Part shown: positions 11,054-23,712 of the stretch, one piece after another
How the letters are laid out: the number at the start of each line of letters is the position of its first letter
How positions within the stretch are numbered: the stretch's first letter is position 1
Origin: Lepiota brunneoincarnata
Taxonomy: Eukaryota; Basidiomycota; Agaricomycetes; Agaricales; Agaricaceae
Reading direction: 5' to 3'
DNA: 64,000 nucleotides
Assembly: GCA_023014365.1 (NCBI GenBank)
Contig: JAEBUN010000009.1
Span: 434,001-498,000, forward strand
The notes under the pieces: generated by a model
The model's database searches: none
Told to the model about the DNA's origin: nothing
What the model saw: the letters and a program-made list of their open reading frames with translations, nothing else
Translations under genes and position numbers: made by a program

Positions 11054-14000
11054 ATGACTACAAGTGAAGCCCCAAACAGTGACCTCACACAAGCGGGGGC
11101 TCACATGGATCTGCAGTTCTCGGACCTGGACGAGGAGGACAGCGGCTTGGTGCTAGGTAGCGACTACTCGTCCCGTATGGAGGAGATTATGGATGACGAG
11201 GAGGAAGAAGAGACTACATTTAGACTCGACAGCGACGACGAAGAGGACTTCCTATACACCGGTGTCGATTCTGTGCCGGCAGCGGTGTCCGGTTATCGGG
11301 ATCGACTTCGCGAGGTCTTAGAACAGGACTTGGACGAGGGACCCGAGGGTGCCCTTGCGGATGTACCGAAGGTTGTTGGAGGTGATACAAAGCAAATAGT
11401 ACGGTCCCCTTACCTGCAGGAGCTCAATGAAACTGACCCGAAAGCAGCCAGAAACTCGGCTGACACGAAAGTCTTCAGCTACATCCATCACCTCCAACTC
11501 CCCTTCACCCCGCGCTCTAACACCCGTCCAACGAAAAATATCATCAAAAATAGCCAGGCCATTCCTTCATCCTAATATCTCTCGACTCCGCTCCCATTCA
11601 CCACATATCAGCAGTTCCGGTAGTAATGACACTCCCTCCATTCCACATTTTCCTTCATCCTCGCACTCCATCTCCCGGGTATCCTCATTCTCAAACACAC
11701 AACAGACAAATTCATCGCGAGAGCAGGAGCAGGATTATGGCGGGGCCCCGAACGCTGTGATAAGGAATGTCGAGCGCGATGCGTTCAAGTGGACAGAATT
11801 GCACGCAATCTCACAGGAGGTGTATATGCAGAGCAGGAAAGCCATGACAGTCCTAGGGTCGCAAAAGTTCGAGACCCCGACTGTGCTCGCTGCGAATGGG
11901 CATATCTGTATTGGGACATCGGATGGAAAGGTGTTGGTGTATGATTTTTGGCAAAATTTGAAGTGTATTTGCGGGGACCATCTACCCGGTGAGTCCATCC
12001 CCCCCCCCCCTCCCGACACGAAGGAGAGAATGACCTGGTCAAGCAGAGAGTCATATTGGTGCCGTTACTGCTCTTGCACTATCCCATGACCACACATGCG
12101 TCGCTGCCGGGTACTCTACAGGACATATACAAATTTACAACCTGCAGAACCCCAAAATACCCATACGATCCGTGACACCAACATCACTTTCCTGCCGTCT
12201 ACTCAGGCCGGAAAGAGGGCCATATTCATGGTTCACGGATTGTTAGCATTGGCTTTATAGCAGGAAGGCATACAGCCGTCGTCTCCGCAGACACCCATGG
12301 ACTCGCGTTCTATCATTCCCTCGGAAAAGTGCTTTTCGTAGAGGCCCCTGACATTTTGCGAATATTGGGCCGATACCCTGACCCCCCACCGCCTCCTTCA
12401 CGCCCCAAAAACCCCCACACCCACGACGTCAAGCATAGGAACCTGCGGTATACCATCCTAGCGATGGCACCCCTACCGCTGGGGACGGCTTCTCATATCA
12501 CAGATAAATATAACCTCGTAGCCTTGTTGACTCCCACGAAGCTCGTTGTGGTTGGGCTTAAACCAAGCCCAAAAACTTGGTTTAAAATCCCCCGTGGGCT
12601 GGAAGAAGGCGGGATGTGGCGGTCTCAAGTGCGTTGGAAAGGCACGATGGCGTGGTTTCCGAGTGTGTTCCCAGAGTCAAATGCTCCATTGAACGGCAAG
12701 GAGGAAGAAGCGACGGGGACAGCAACGGCACCAGTCTTGGTATTTTCTTGGGAAAATGCTCTCCGGATCATTCGCATTCAGGAAGTCAAGATTAAACAGG
12801 TGTTTAAGAATGCGAAGACGGGCAAAGAGAGGGAAGTGGAAGTTGGCGCTATTGTTTATGAAGATGCTCTTTCGTGGACTGCAAAGGAAGAGATCCTAGC
12901 CATTCAATGGCTAAATGCTCGGGTAAAGAGGTTTTTTATTTGGATAATCATACACAACTCTGAATTGTTTCAAAGCAAATTATCATCCTCAATCCGAACC
13001 AGATGAGCGTATACGATCTGCAGACTTCGAGTTTGGTTGAACAAGTGCAGTTTGATGCTTCAACCTTGATGTCCCTAACTATTAGCTATTCGATGAGCGG
13101 GACCATCAATTACCAGGATTCCGTACGGCATGTGTCGCACAGTCTGCGCATTTATAAAGGGAAAATATTCCTGCTGGTGAGTAGACCCTGATACCCTGAT
13201 ACCTAGCTCCATACTCAGACTTTGTGAAGGGTCGAAATGAAATCCGCGTCGGAACTCTCCTCACTTGGGCAGACCGTATATTGACCCTGGTTGAGGACGG
13301 CGACTTCCTCAGCGCCATTGAATTGGCGAGGTCATATTATCTTGATGAGGCGCCTGGAAATAGGAACGGCCTGCCAACTAATCCTCAACTTCGTAGAGAA
13401 GTCATTGGCGAAAAATTGCAAGACCTTATGCTCGCGTCCGTGCGTTACGCGTTTTCCGAGGACCGAATGACGGACTCAACACACCTCACACCGGACGGAC
13501 GTGGTGTAGACCGTACGGCCCTATTTGAAAGCCTGGTGACGGCATGCTGTCACGCATGCATCTCACTAGACGACACAGAGTTTCTCTTCGAAGAGCTGTA
13601 TCAAAAATACGATGATTCTGGTATCTTGGCGATATACTTGAGGCATCTGGAGCCTTTCGTGCTTAATAACGAAATTCGCTACGTTCCACCCCGAATAACA
13701 CAGAAACTCGTTAATCTGCACGAGGAGGACGGCCGACCAGATCTTGTCGAACGCGTGATATGGCACATTGATCCGGCTTGTTTAGATATCAACCAAGCTA
13801 TTCACCTCTGCCAGAAACACCACCTATATGATGCTCTCATCTACGTCTACACTCGTGCCCTACGAGACTACGTCGCTCCTATTGTCGAACTGCTCGGACT
13901 TATCCGCCGGGTAATAAAGCACAGAAAGAGGCTGGTAGAAAACGCCAATAGTGAGGCAAATGGCGACGATCTGGATTCCGAGTCTAGTCTAGAACCTATG

Positions 14001-15905
14001 ATTCTAAACTCGTACAAAGTCTATCCCTACCTTTCACATGTTCTATCTGGGCTTACCTATCCCAGTGGGGAACCCCTCCCAGAGGACGAGGCGTTTCAGG
14101 CCAAGAAGGACATATTCACCTTCTTGTTCTACGGGAGGTCGAGTACATGGCCACCAGGAGAGGGTGGAAAGCTGATATTGACATCCGATGAGGAGGGAGG
14201 TATCGAGCCAACGTATCCCTATATCCGACAATTACTCCAATGGGATGCAGAGTCCTTCCTACATTCTCTTGATATTGCATTTGAAGATACGTTCCTCAAC
14301 GATGAGAGTCAAAGCATCAACCGGCTCATCATCATCCACATTTTAACGGAATTGGTTACTGCGGACTCACTATCCCCAGAAGATGCGGTCTTCGTGAATA
14401 TCTTCATTGCAAGGAACGTCCCCAAGTACCCTCAGTTTCTCCGGGTCGCACCAAGCGTGCTCCATAAAACCCTTATCCATCTCGCAACGGAAGGCATGCC
14501 GGAGACTCGAGAGGATCGCCAACTAGCTGCGGAGTACTTGCTATCCGTCTATACCCCTCACGATAACGAGAACGTCGTCCATCTCTTTGAAGCCGCTCGA
14601 TTTTACCGGATATTGAGATCGTGGTATCGACAAGATCGGCAGTGGAATCTTCTCTTTATGACGTATCTGGACGATCCTGCTATCCATCCCTCAACTGCAT
14701 TCGGACATTTTGACGAAGTCCTTCAAACAGCAGTGCTAACGAACAAGGGAACATTCCCTCCACACCTTGCTCTTACTGTTGAGAGGTCCCTGGATCAGTT
14801 GCTGGAATTTGGGATCTCCGAAACTGCGCTTCTACTTCAGAAACATCTACCCCACCTGCATGACCGGGCATTGGAAGCACTCGGCAATGTAGAGGTTGAC
14901 AGCAAGCGATTCACCTACTTGCGGACACTGTTGTCTCCAATTAAAACCGGGGATAACACCCCTACGCAGGACGGCCCCTCATCGGTACCTGCTAGGCTCC
15001 GCCGCATGTTTGTTGACCTACAATGTCGTTTCCACCCTCAGGAGACTGCCGTTATTCTCGCATCCTTGTCACCCGACTTTCTTCCATGGGAGGACATAAT
15101 CGATATTTGTGAAACCAATGAGGTTCATGATGCTGTAATGTGGGCTTATGATTCACGTGGGGAACCCCAAGTTGCTCTTGATAAAGCGGTGGACTTCCAG
15201 CGGAAGCTGGCCCTCGAGATCGTACACGCACTCCAAGGATCCGACGATCCCAGTACAGGGACCAAACAGGCCCTTGCATCACTTCATGTGATCGGCCAAA
15301 GGAGTACCGACATCTGTTTACGAAGATCGCAGACATCGTCGGATGTGGATGTGCCATTGGAGGATATATGGTTCACCTTGCTCAATAGTCAGATCAACGT
15401 CGTGCAGCTCGTCTCCGCCTGTCAATTTTCCAATGATTCTGGTGTAACCCCAGAGGCCAGAGACAAATATTTGTCAGAATTGCGCTCGCTAGTTCAGAGT
15501 ACCTTCGGCGCACTCGTCTCCGTTACCTCGACCTCAATGGTCTCCTTCCCTCGCCTCTTTAAACGCCTCGCTAATTCAACCACATCGACTGTGAACCCTC
15601 ACTACGACGAGTTCCGGACTATCTTGACCGGCATGCTTGAATCGTATCGTTCGGATGGCGATATGCTTATGATGACTAAACAATTAGTCGAAAGAGACCT
15701 CTTCGATACGATAGCTAGCTTTACTCGACAGAAATTGCGCGGTTGGACTTTAGAGCGAGGAGTCTGTGCCCAGTGCCGTCAGTCACTCTCAGAAGAGCCG
15801 CCTGGCCAGAGTGCACATTCGACGAATGAAGCCGATGTCCCAGCCCCCCAAATTATAGTTGCGAGGACTGGGAAAGCTTGTCATTCCCAATGCTACACGA
15901 AGTAA
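11054..15905 (+). CDS. VPS8: CORVET subunit Vps8, with apparent one-base frameshift
   Basis: Endosomal tethering subunit that binds Rab5-type GTPases. Likely exons: 11054-~11381, ~11452-11988, 12047-12922, 12976-13176, 13230-15905. The first junction is ambiguous (alternative splice sites within 11370-11452). Seen: acidic N-terminus, Ser-rich linker with PFLHPNISRLRS, a beta-propeller region (ANGHICIGTSDGKVLVYDF, GAVTALALSHDHTCVAAGYS, HGLAFYHSLGKV), the Vps8 core VGTLLTWADRIL / GDFLSAIELARSYY, long alpha-helical repeats, and a short C-terminal RING-like end (CAQC ... CHSQCYTK). Around 12191 one extra base breaks the frame between TSLS and AVYSGRKEGH; exon 3 is one base too long for its flanking phases, which supports an insertion. 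An intron there would be only 35 bases and still in the wrong phase. A run of 12 C (11999-12010) lies in intron 2. Confidence 0.9.
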
Positions 15906-16153
15906 TGTATCCCCGACTTTGTTTCTTTTCCATATCCTCTTTTTCTTTTATCCGAATGGTTATTGGCACAGCACACACGCGATTTATTAGATACATACAA
16001 TCCGATCTCTATGGAACAATACAGATAAAATCAAACCCCAAGACGAGCTCGTTAGAATACAAGGAGTACGATTTATGTGGCATGAGGGAGTCATGGACAC
16101 AAGACGTCCGTATCAATTAGACCACCGCCTTGCTATAAAATAAAATAAAAGAC

Positions 16154-16198
16154 ATTTCTCGAAAGGAGAGCGGCACTGGCTTCGGTGCCGCGAGAAAT
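16154..16198. other. Perfect nested stem-loop downstream of VPS8
   Basis: Outer arms ATTTCTCG (16154-16161) and CGAGAAAT (16191-16198) are perfectly complementary. Inside them the arms CGGCAC (16171-16176) and GTGCCG (16185-16190) also pair perfectly around an 8-base loop. The nine bases between the left arms would bulge out. It starts about 250 bases after the VPS8 stop. It could be part of a 3' UTR or a small structured RNA; no family was recognised. Confidence 0.4.
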
Positions 16199-16784
16199 CG
16201 ACGTATCCTTAGCCAAACTATGATCCACTTCCATGCCACACTGTTCGACGCCACCAGTGGGGGCACAATAAGACGTAGTTAGGAATCTGAGCAAACCCCA
16301 TGACCTATCTATACCCAGTGCTTAATCCGGATAGATGTCGAGCTTTTGCGTGACCACACATTGCACCCATGTGTCATTCGCTACGCAGTTATGGGTGAGG
16401 CCCAGGCCCCTGCTCAGATAGAGCTTGTGTATTAACCTGCCCATTGAGCGGCTGCTGAGCGCTGAGAAAACAGTGGACAGTATCTGTGCCGCTGTCATGT
16501 CATCTATCCTGCTGGCAGCTGGATAACGACCTACCTCTTTTTTGCATTCTGCCTTGGGCTTACACCGAGTCTAAAGGAGTCTACCGGGTGGTCCAGTAGA
16601 GAGGAGAGTGAGCAGCAGGCTCGTGGTTCCCGCGCGACCTGAGCTGGCCACTGAACCGTTTCCCTCTCGCTATTTCATATACGAACGAATTTGAAGGGCC
16701 GTGTGTGCATGCTTTCCCGCGATCACAGAAGGAAGTTCATCAGCTTGGGATGAACACGACCTGAGCATTCCCAACTTCTTAGTG

Positions 16785-17029
16785 GCCTCATGCCCTTTGC
16801 AATAGTCAACCAAGTGATGCATTACTGCCCAGTGCCCTGGAGTCGGCATAGCTGAGCGCTGGTACATCAACCTGCTGTGAAGAGCGCCTATGAACATGTA
16901 TAGTCACCAGGCCAAGTCATCCAGTGAGGAAGCACAGCCCACATCCTACTGTTGCCTCGGGGTTCTTCTATGCCAAGAAATCCCGTCACATCGCGGCCAG
17001 TCAATTTCCCTCCAGTCGCTGAGTACGAG
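16785..17029 (+). repeat. 5' flank of gene A, shared in inverted orientation with the 5' flank of gene C
   Basis: Matching blocks can be read by eye against the reverse complement of 29087-29345: GAGCGCCTAT versus GAGCGCCTAC, CATCCAGTGAGGAAGCACA versus CATCCAGTAAGGAAGCACA, and TCGCTGAGTACGAGATGG versus TCGCTGAGTGCGAAATGG at the start codon. The boundaries are approximate. The match implies that the promoter was duplicated together with the gene. Confidence 0.6.
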
Positions 17030-19570
17030 ATGGAAGCGTCCGGGAAGCCCCAGGGTCATGCCCCTTTACAAGAAAATCCCAGGGACGCGCAATGTCGATC
17101 TCCGCAGGATCCCTCCAAGAATGACGAATCGGAAGGCTCTTGCAATTCCCCGGAGGGCGAGTTACAATGCATATACCCTACTCTTCCAACTTCCACCAAG
17201 AGGTATGACTTGGGTAGAACCATGTGAGTGCCATTGGGTTGCACTCGCCAAGTTATCCTCGGTCTCTTATGATCACTGATAGAAATGATGAGCAAGCCGA
17301 CCATTTCATGAAACCTCTACAAACTGATTATACTTATACCCGGTGAGCAAAGGGCACCACTCAGATTCTCACCAGCTAGTTCACCCACCGTAGCCGGGGT
17401 TTGCACGAGGACTGGGTCGTCTTTGTCCACCCGGAAGGGCTGCCATTCTTCTGCCTGCCCGCCACAAACATCCGACCCATGGTGGGTCGACTGCCTTGGT
17501 GTGGCAATGATATCTTACTCGTTCAGCAGAGGATCTTGACAGAGGCGTGGCTTTACGACGAAGATATGATGGGCTACGTCCAAGATTTTATTCACGAGAT
17601 CGAAAACTTCATCCTCGCCAAACGGATTACAATACCCCCGAACAGTGACCTGGTCCTTGAGCCTGTGTATAATCCGAATGCAAGAGGCTATCGGTGTGGT
17701 TATTACTTCGTATACCACCCGAGGCGGGTACTTTTCTGGCTGCAGAAATTCAACCTATCCCACGTATCTGATTCCTTTGGAGAGATAAAGGGTAGTAATA
17801 CCCCCTCACAAACTGGTGAGGTTCGATATCTCTTGATCCAGCGGCTGAAGAGTATTCATACTGGTGCCCGATCAGCCTCCTATCTGGAAGTTGAATACTG
17901 GTACGTGGTTGTCGTTCGCCTTCCTATTATACAAGCTCCAATTCCTTGTCAAGGGCCTATTGGGACACCTTTCCCAATGTGCAGGAGCTGACGCCAGAGA
18001 TATATGACTACACGTGTGATGTAATCACTTCTTCGATGACGGGTAAGGCCCTTCGGTTTGTGGGTCGCGATATTGAAAGGGCGTCTTTATAGATGTCGTT
18101 TCGTCCGATGACAGTACAGTCGCACATTCGTACGAGACACTTCGCAAAATGTTAGACATTGTCCAGGCCTGCAGAGGTAGGTTATCGCTGTCGGCCAGAC
18201 ATGCTGCAGGTTGAATATGACGAAACACAGAGTGTAAAACGTCAAACTGGCACATAGGTATCACCATACCACCATCCAATCGCTTGGTTGTTGAGAGTAC
18301 TCGCGTTACGCAGGTCGATTCATGAGGCACATTGGTAAGGGCTTTACCTTCGATACCGAATTTCTACCTTAAGTGGCCCGCAGTGCACAATAGATTTCGC
18401 AACTACTATGCGCAGAAGACCGCGAGATTGACAAGGAGGCAGTCTGTATTCACAACCCCGGCCGAGCCGGGTAAACCCTCAAAACTGCTCACAATACTCT
18501 CTCCGTTATTATTTTGTATTCCTGATATACAGGTAACAAATATGAGAGCCCTGTGGGTAGACAGGCTCGCCGTCAAGATTCACTGGAACAAGCTTTTTGA
18601 AGATTTGATGTCCGAGTGGTCGCAAACGACAGCACTTGTATGGATATCTCGGAACCACTTGTCCCTATGGCTCAGACAGGTTCAAACAGGCAACCATTTT
18701 GTTGACGGCAAACGGTGCCTTCTTGGCGATCCCACTGTTTGGCAGTAATGAACGACCCGACTCCCACAGCTCTCTCGCCCAAGTTATGAGCTACTTATCA
18801 TTGCTGATAAGCCTATCCAGCATCATCCTAGGCCTCATCATGTACAGACAACATCGGAAAAGCCAGTACTGTTCTGTGGATGGAGTTGTGAGCCAGCTTT
18901 GTTAAAACCAGGAAGACCACCCCTTCACTGATTGATGACATGCTACAGCTGGAATACCTGGAGAAGCACAAAAACTCGACCAACAAGCTAGAGCACCTCG
19001 CTTTGCTGTTGAGCTTGCCATATGCGCTGTTGATGTGGTCGTGTGTACTCTCCTCTCCTTTCGATGTTCGGAATTGCATGCTAACGACCCCATCTACTGA
19101 CCAGCGTGGTTACGTTTCTGGCGGCATTCCTGGTCATGTGCTTCGATGGGACTTTGGCCGTCACACGGATCTGCATGGGCTGCGCTGCAGCTTTCAACTC
19201 GATTTTGATTGTTTGGTGCATAGTCAAGTTCTGGGACACCAAGTCTGACCGATGGGAATCGGCGTTAGGTCGGGCTTGGGGTCATTTCCGGGGTTTATTC
19301 GTCAAGAGGTCGAGGAAGAAGCAAGGGAGCGAGGAAAGCGCAGAGGAGGGTCAAATAGTGGATTTAAGCGACAGAAAAACCTCTCCGGCGGGGAGTCACA
19401 AACACCGTCCATGGATAGTCGGTCGAGATAGGCAGGGGGAGACGTGTCGTGCAAAAAAAAAATTCCAGGATTTGGGTTGCCCAAGAAGGAATTTAGTGGG
19501 TGGAGACTTGGAAGGCGAACGCGCAGGGCATGCCCGTGCCGGTAGAACAGAGCCCTGTATGAATTCATAG
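17030..19570 (+). CDS. Family gene A: WW-like motif protein with C-terminal membrane helices
   Basis: Thirteen exons: 17030-17223, 17283-17342, 17394-17481, 17527-17815, 17876-17900, 17954-18042, 18093-18176, 18231-18257, 18314-18334, 18384-18637, 18690-18887, 18949-19040, 19105-19570. All phases match; 628 residues. Order: disordered N-terminus (about 65 residues), a WW-like motif EDWVVFVHPEGLPFF (one Trp kept, the second Trp/Pro lost), an alpha-rich middle with YYFVYHPRRVLFWLQKF and LEVEYWAYWDTFPN, the block NRFRNYYAQKTARLTRRQS, then hydrophobic segments: LLTILSPLLFCIPD, TILLTANGAFLAIPLFG, MSYLSLLISLSSIILGLIMY, LLLSLPYALLMW running into VVTFLAAFLVMCFDGTL, and AFNSILIVWCIVKFW. A basic cytosolic-looking tail follows. 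I recall this architecture from abundant uncharacterised Agaricomycete proteins; function unknown. The acceptor of exon 4 may be three bases later. Confidence 0.8.
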
Positions 19571-19688
19571 GTATAAGCAGCGTTGTTTGTCGGTGTAAAC
19601 CTTGTAAACCCCCACCTGATCCGGCAGTCATGCATCATATTTTCTCTCCCCTGTCCGACGACTTTCATATTTCCCAAGGCACTGTATA

Positions 19689-22600
19689 ATGGCTTCTTCC
19701 GGGCGGCTTGCTCATGAGGTCGCAGATACAAGAGATCCATATCAATTAGATCGCCTTGCCGAAGAACTTGTTTCTCGAGAGGACGGCAAGAGGGCGCGGG
19801 GCTCAACTTTGCATGACGCCGACGTACCGCTTGCCGAACTTCCCGACTATGGCCCTCTTTCACACAACGACGCTTTGTTGACAGGATCCAACTTCAGCGT
19901 CGAAGAATTTCTTCTCTCAAGGTCGCGCGCGTCTTTGTCCGAACTACGAGTGGAACTACGGGATTACTTGGCCACGCTAAAGGAAGAGCTTGTTCAGCTG
20001 ATCAATAACGATTATGAAGCTTTCATCAGCCTTAGTACTGACCTGAGAAGTGAGGGGTCTAGACTGAAGAGGATGCGAGGACCCTTGAGTGATATGCGGG
20101 GCCGAGTGCTGGTGAGTACCACCGAGATCTAGAGCTGGACCAGGAATTCATGAATGGCAAGGAATCCAGAGGGGAACTTAAGACTATCCAAAATGCTATA
20201 CAGGAGAAACTCGACAAAAGAGCGACGTTGCGGGAAGAAAAGGTACATAAGAGCCCACTCTGCGCATGCGTCAATTTGACAGTTCATAGGCCCTTCTGCA
20301 CCTCCTTCTGAAGATTTCAGAGTCAGTAACGCGATTGGAATCTTTGTTGTTGATCGTGCCGCCGGAACAAGGAGACGATTTCGTTGGTATTAGCACATCA
20401 GGAATACCCAGCCCCAACGCCCATGAAGATCTATACGAAGACAGGTAGGCTCAAAAGCTTGCATTCCCCATTTGCCGCCTCATGCGTCCATATTTATAGG
20501 GGGAGAAGCAACCGTGCCAAACACATTGCACGGATAGCCTCAGAGTACATGCAACTGCTGTATCATGTATCTAAAGCTCGAGAGGAGAAATGCGCTTTTG
20601 TAGATGAATTACAATGGGTTTGTGGGTTCCGATCTGGTTGTGTGGTTCTCTCCATTCACTATCATTTCTGCTAGCGCATTGACCGCATACAATCAACGCT
20701 CTCATCCGATTTGGACCACCTCTTTGCAGCGCTGTTGGGAGGCGTGGGAGATACCAAGGCGAATGGTCGTCTTTCAGAACTTGAACGAGCGAAGTGGCTC
20801 ACCGATCTCAAGGAGTGCCTCCGAACTTATGACGTCCTTGGATTATGGCGTGATGCTGAGGATGTTCTCAAACGAGAAGTTGTTCGGCCGTTCGTGAGAA
20901 AGGTCCGTGCTGTATCCTTCACCGCGGCCGGTCTCTAAATCCTTGTAGACAATCTACCACAATGCACTGGGCGCGCTGCATTCTCCGATCGTGCCCAAAA
21001 CTCCGTTTCAGTCTGGGCCAATGGAGCTCATACCCTCAACAGGATCCTTTCTACGCACCCCATACACACCTTTCACCGCGTTTGCGCCGAAGCAGGACTC
21101 GCCCTTAGGTACAACCCTGCATCTTACCGACCCACCAACGACACTACCAGAAGACAAGGACAACCCTCTTGCCCACGTGTATAACCAGCTCCTACGGTTT
21201 GTGGCACGGGATGTGAAAGATGTGATGGAGGTAGCGGAAAAGGTTTCCAGGAAGAAGGCGGCCAAAGACCAGACAGTTGGCGGCGATTCACCTCTGAAAG
21301 AGGGTGATACCGAAGGATTCCAGATCCTAGCCTACGTCGTTTGGGAAGAAATCGCCAACGCAATCATCAGCGACATTGGAGATGCAGTATTCGCGGCCGG
21401 CCGTCCAGATGATCTTCGTAAGGTGAGCCAATCAGGATGAATAAACAAACTTCATCACTCATGCTGAATGTAGAACTATGATACTACCCAAAGCTTTTTA
21501 CGATGTTTGGAACTTTATGCTCCGTCAGCGCAAGCTACTCACGCTATGCGGCGCCATGAACTCTATCAAGAATTTGAAAGGAGGTGGCAGCTACCCGTCT
21601 ACTTCCAATTGCGGTGGAAGGAAATCGTGATTGATGTAGAAGAGGCTCTCGATGAACTACGCATTGAGCCTAGCACTACCAAAGGTACCTTGCTCTGTTC
21701 AACGAAGCTACATGCAAATGAACCACCCTTTGTGAAAGTAGACAAATCCACATTTGTGCTGACACAAACAGCGGCATTGTGGAAGGGCATTACAGTGTGT
21801 TGGAGTCCCGAAATACTCATTCCAGAACTAAGTCATCGGTTTTGGCGACTAACGTTACAGGTGTGCTCTCCCGCTGATCATTCACACTAGCAGCTGATGT
21901 ACAGAAGCTCTTAGGCAGATATATGGCTTGGGTGACCTCGGCTTACGCGAGCATAGAAGAAAGTCCCAGTGCTTCACGTTCAGTAACATCGCCTAGCTCG
22001 TCTGGCGAAACGGCCTCTGCAGAAGCGGTAGCGGCTGATGAAACTCTTCTGCGACAGTATGCCGCAATCATTGGGGATGTTAAGCTGTTGAAGAGCAAGG
22101 TTCAAAACCTGTGGCTGCAGGAAATCAGCGTCATCCTCCCCCCGGACATATTGGAGAGTACAGACAATCAAGGGCCCGGAGGTGACTCAACCTCACATTC
22201 ACTCTTTGTTTGGCTAACAGCACTTTAGACGTTCTCAGACATGTGTGGTCCAAGCTGGAGTCCGTCATTCAGCCCGTATCGACGCAGCTCGTTGCTATAC
22301 TGACGAAACGTTGTTGCGAGGCTCTGCTCCCCGTCCGTTCTATTCCCTCCCAGTTTAGAGCGATGTCGAGTAAACGACTTCCCGTGGAACCAAGTTATTT
22401 TGTGCAAACGGTCTTCCGACCCCTCAAAGCCTTCTTCGCCATTGGGTCATCGGATGGCCCAGGTCGTAGTCTGAGCGACACTTATTTATCAGTGCATTCC
22501 CAGGAAGTGTTCAATAATGTGGCTCAGAGGTCAGTAAATTTTCTCCTATTTGGCACGAAAAGGCATCGATGATACCCTCAGATATATATCATACCTCGCC

Positions 22601-22914
22601 GCAATGAAGAAGACAGAGGAGTCCTTGCGCCGGCTTAAAAAGGGCAAGAAAGCGACATTCTCGCTCTTCGGCAACGCAAAGGACGATGACGGACATGATG
22701 AGGAACGTATCAGAACCCAGATGCTCCTTGATGTCGAGGCATTTGGGAAAGAGGCCAAGTCGCTTGGCGTAAATCTAATAAACAACGAGCATTACGACGC
22801 GCTGAAGGATATCGTAATGACCAGCGATCGTAAGTGTTACTTTTAGATGATATATCGGATACTCGTTGACTGTCTCGCCATCGTTTGTTGCCAACAGAAG
22901 ATGACATATCTTGA
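19689..22914 (+). CDS. COG2: Conserved oligomeric Golgi complex subunit 2
   Basis: Tethers retrograde intra-Golgi vesicles. Twelve exons: 19689-20111, 20162-20242, 20290-20444, 20500-20617, 20675-20902, 20949-21422, 21474-21684, 21742-21860, 21905-22181, 22229-22529, 22582-22829, 22898-22914; phases match throughout. The N-terminal signature reads FSVEEFLLSRSRASLSELRVE and LRDYLATLKEELVQLINNDY, EAFISLSTDLR, typical of Cog2. Further blocks are the coiled-coil ELKTIQNAIQEKLDKRATLR, RFVARDVKDVMEVAEKVSRK, LYQEFERRWQLPVYFQLRWK, and the C-terminal ISYLAAMKKTEESLRRLKK. The last exon encodes only five residues after the split codon. The acceptor of exon 2 could alternatively be at 20144, in the same frame, but that would make a 32-base intron. 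It sits between two members of the A/B/C family and only 118 bases after gene A. Confidence 0.93.
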
Positions 22915-23712
22915 ACATGAATTACCCCCACGCTGAGGTCATACTACCCCTGTTATCAATATTAAGATCGGGCTCCGTGACATTATTTATCGTGCGAGGA
23001 AAAAATACAAGGTGTTGGTGTTAATGTTCGTGTAAGATCAATAAGGTACCGGGGTTCCTGTTAGGAGGTACAAGAGGCTCTCAGGAGCTGACCAACCCAG
23101 TCTGGGAGCCTGTGTGGTCAGAATGCTTTCGAAGTCGCAAAATCCTAGATGAACAAGTCTCCCAGCCATCTCGGCAGAAGTTGGAGACCGATGCGAATGG
23201 CGCAAAATAGTCGCTGTCCCGAATTTTGCAATGGAGCGATGGACATCATGTTGAAGGAATCGAGATGCTGTGGTCGGCTAATAAATACGTGCGCCAATTG
23301 ATTCATTGACACATCATGTCGGCGGTTTGAATTGTCTTGAGAAAGGCCGGGTCGCCGGGCACACGATTGCTACAGCACCAGCCATTGTACGCCAGACAAG
23401 GGCAATCAAAGTGTTGGTGACACAGCAGAGTTGTGGGATCCTCTCGGAGTCTCGTGGCCGCGCACCGCATTCAGCAGCAGATGATGATGGCTGTACATAC
23501 AATATCACTACTTAGCTCTGACCACTGCAAACAGCAAAATCTTCGGTATCTCCGGGACGCACGGTGTCTTGTTCTTGCCAACAGCTCCAGTCATCCAGGC
23601 GGCCCAGGCCTTTCCAGTCTTTTCCAGATGTGGAGGCAGGCTCAAGCTCCGTCTCAGTGCTCTTACTTTGCCAGGTAATGGTCAACAACTTGAAGGAACC
23701 CCCTACTCTGGG
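22915..23712. other. Intergenic between COG2 and gene B
   Basis: No gene recognised. Open frames at 23306-23515 and 23433-23678 lack any family motif. I could not align this stretch by eye with the shared 5' flank of A and C except at the very end, where the start region of B begins. Confidence 0.45.

Larger units (their letters stand above)
15906..17029. other. Intergenic between VPS8 and family gene A
   Basis: Holds the VPS8 3' end, the nested hairpin described separately, and the 5' flank of gene A. From about 16785 onward the sequence resembles the 5' flank of gene C. No other gene was recognised. Confidence 0.5.

Noticed and set aside
12157..12215. A 35-base intron in VPS8 exon 3 that would avoid the frameshift
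   Set aside because: It is too short for this genome, and joining its ends leaves the wrong phase, so the downstream conserved frame is not reached.
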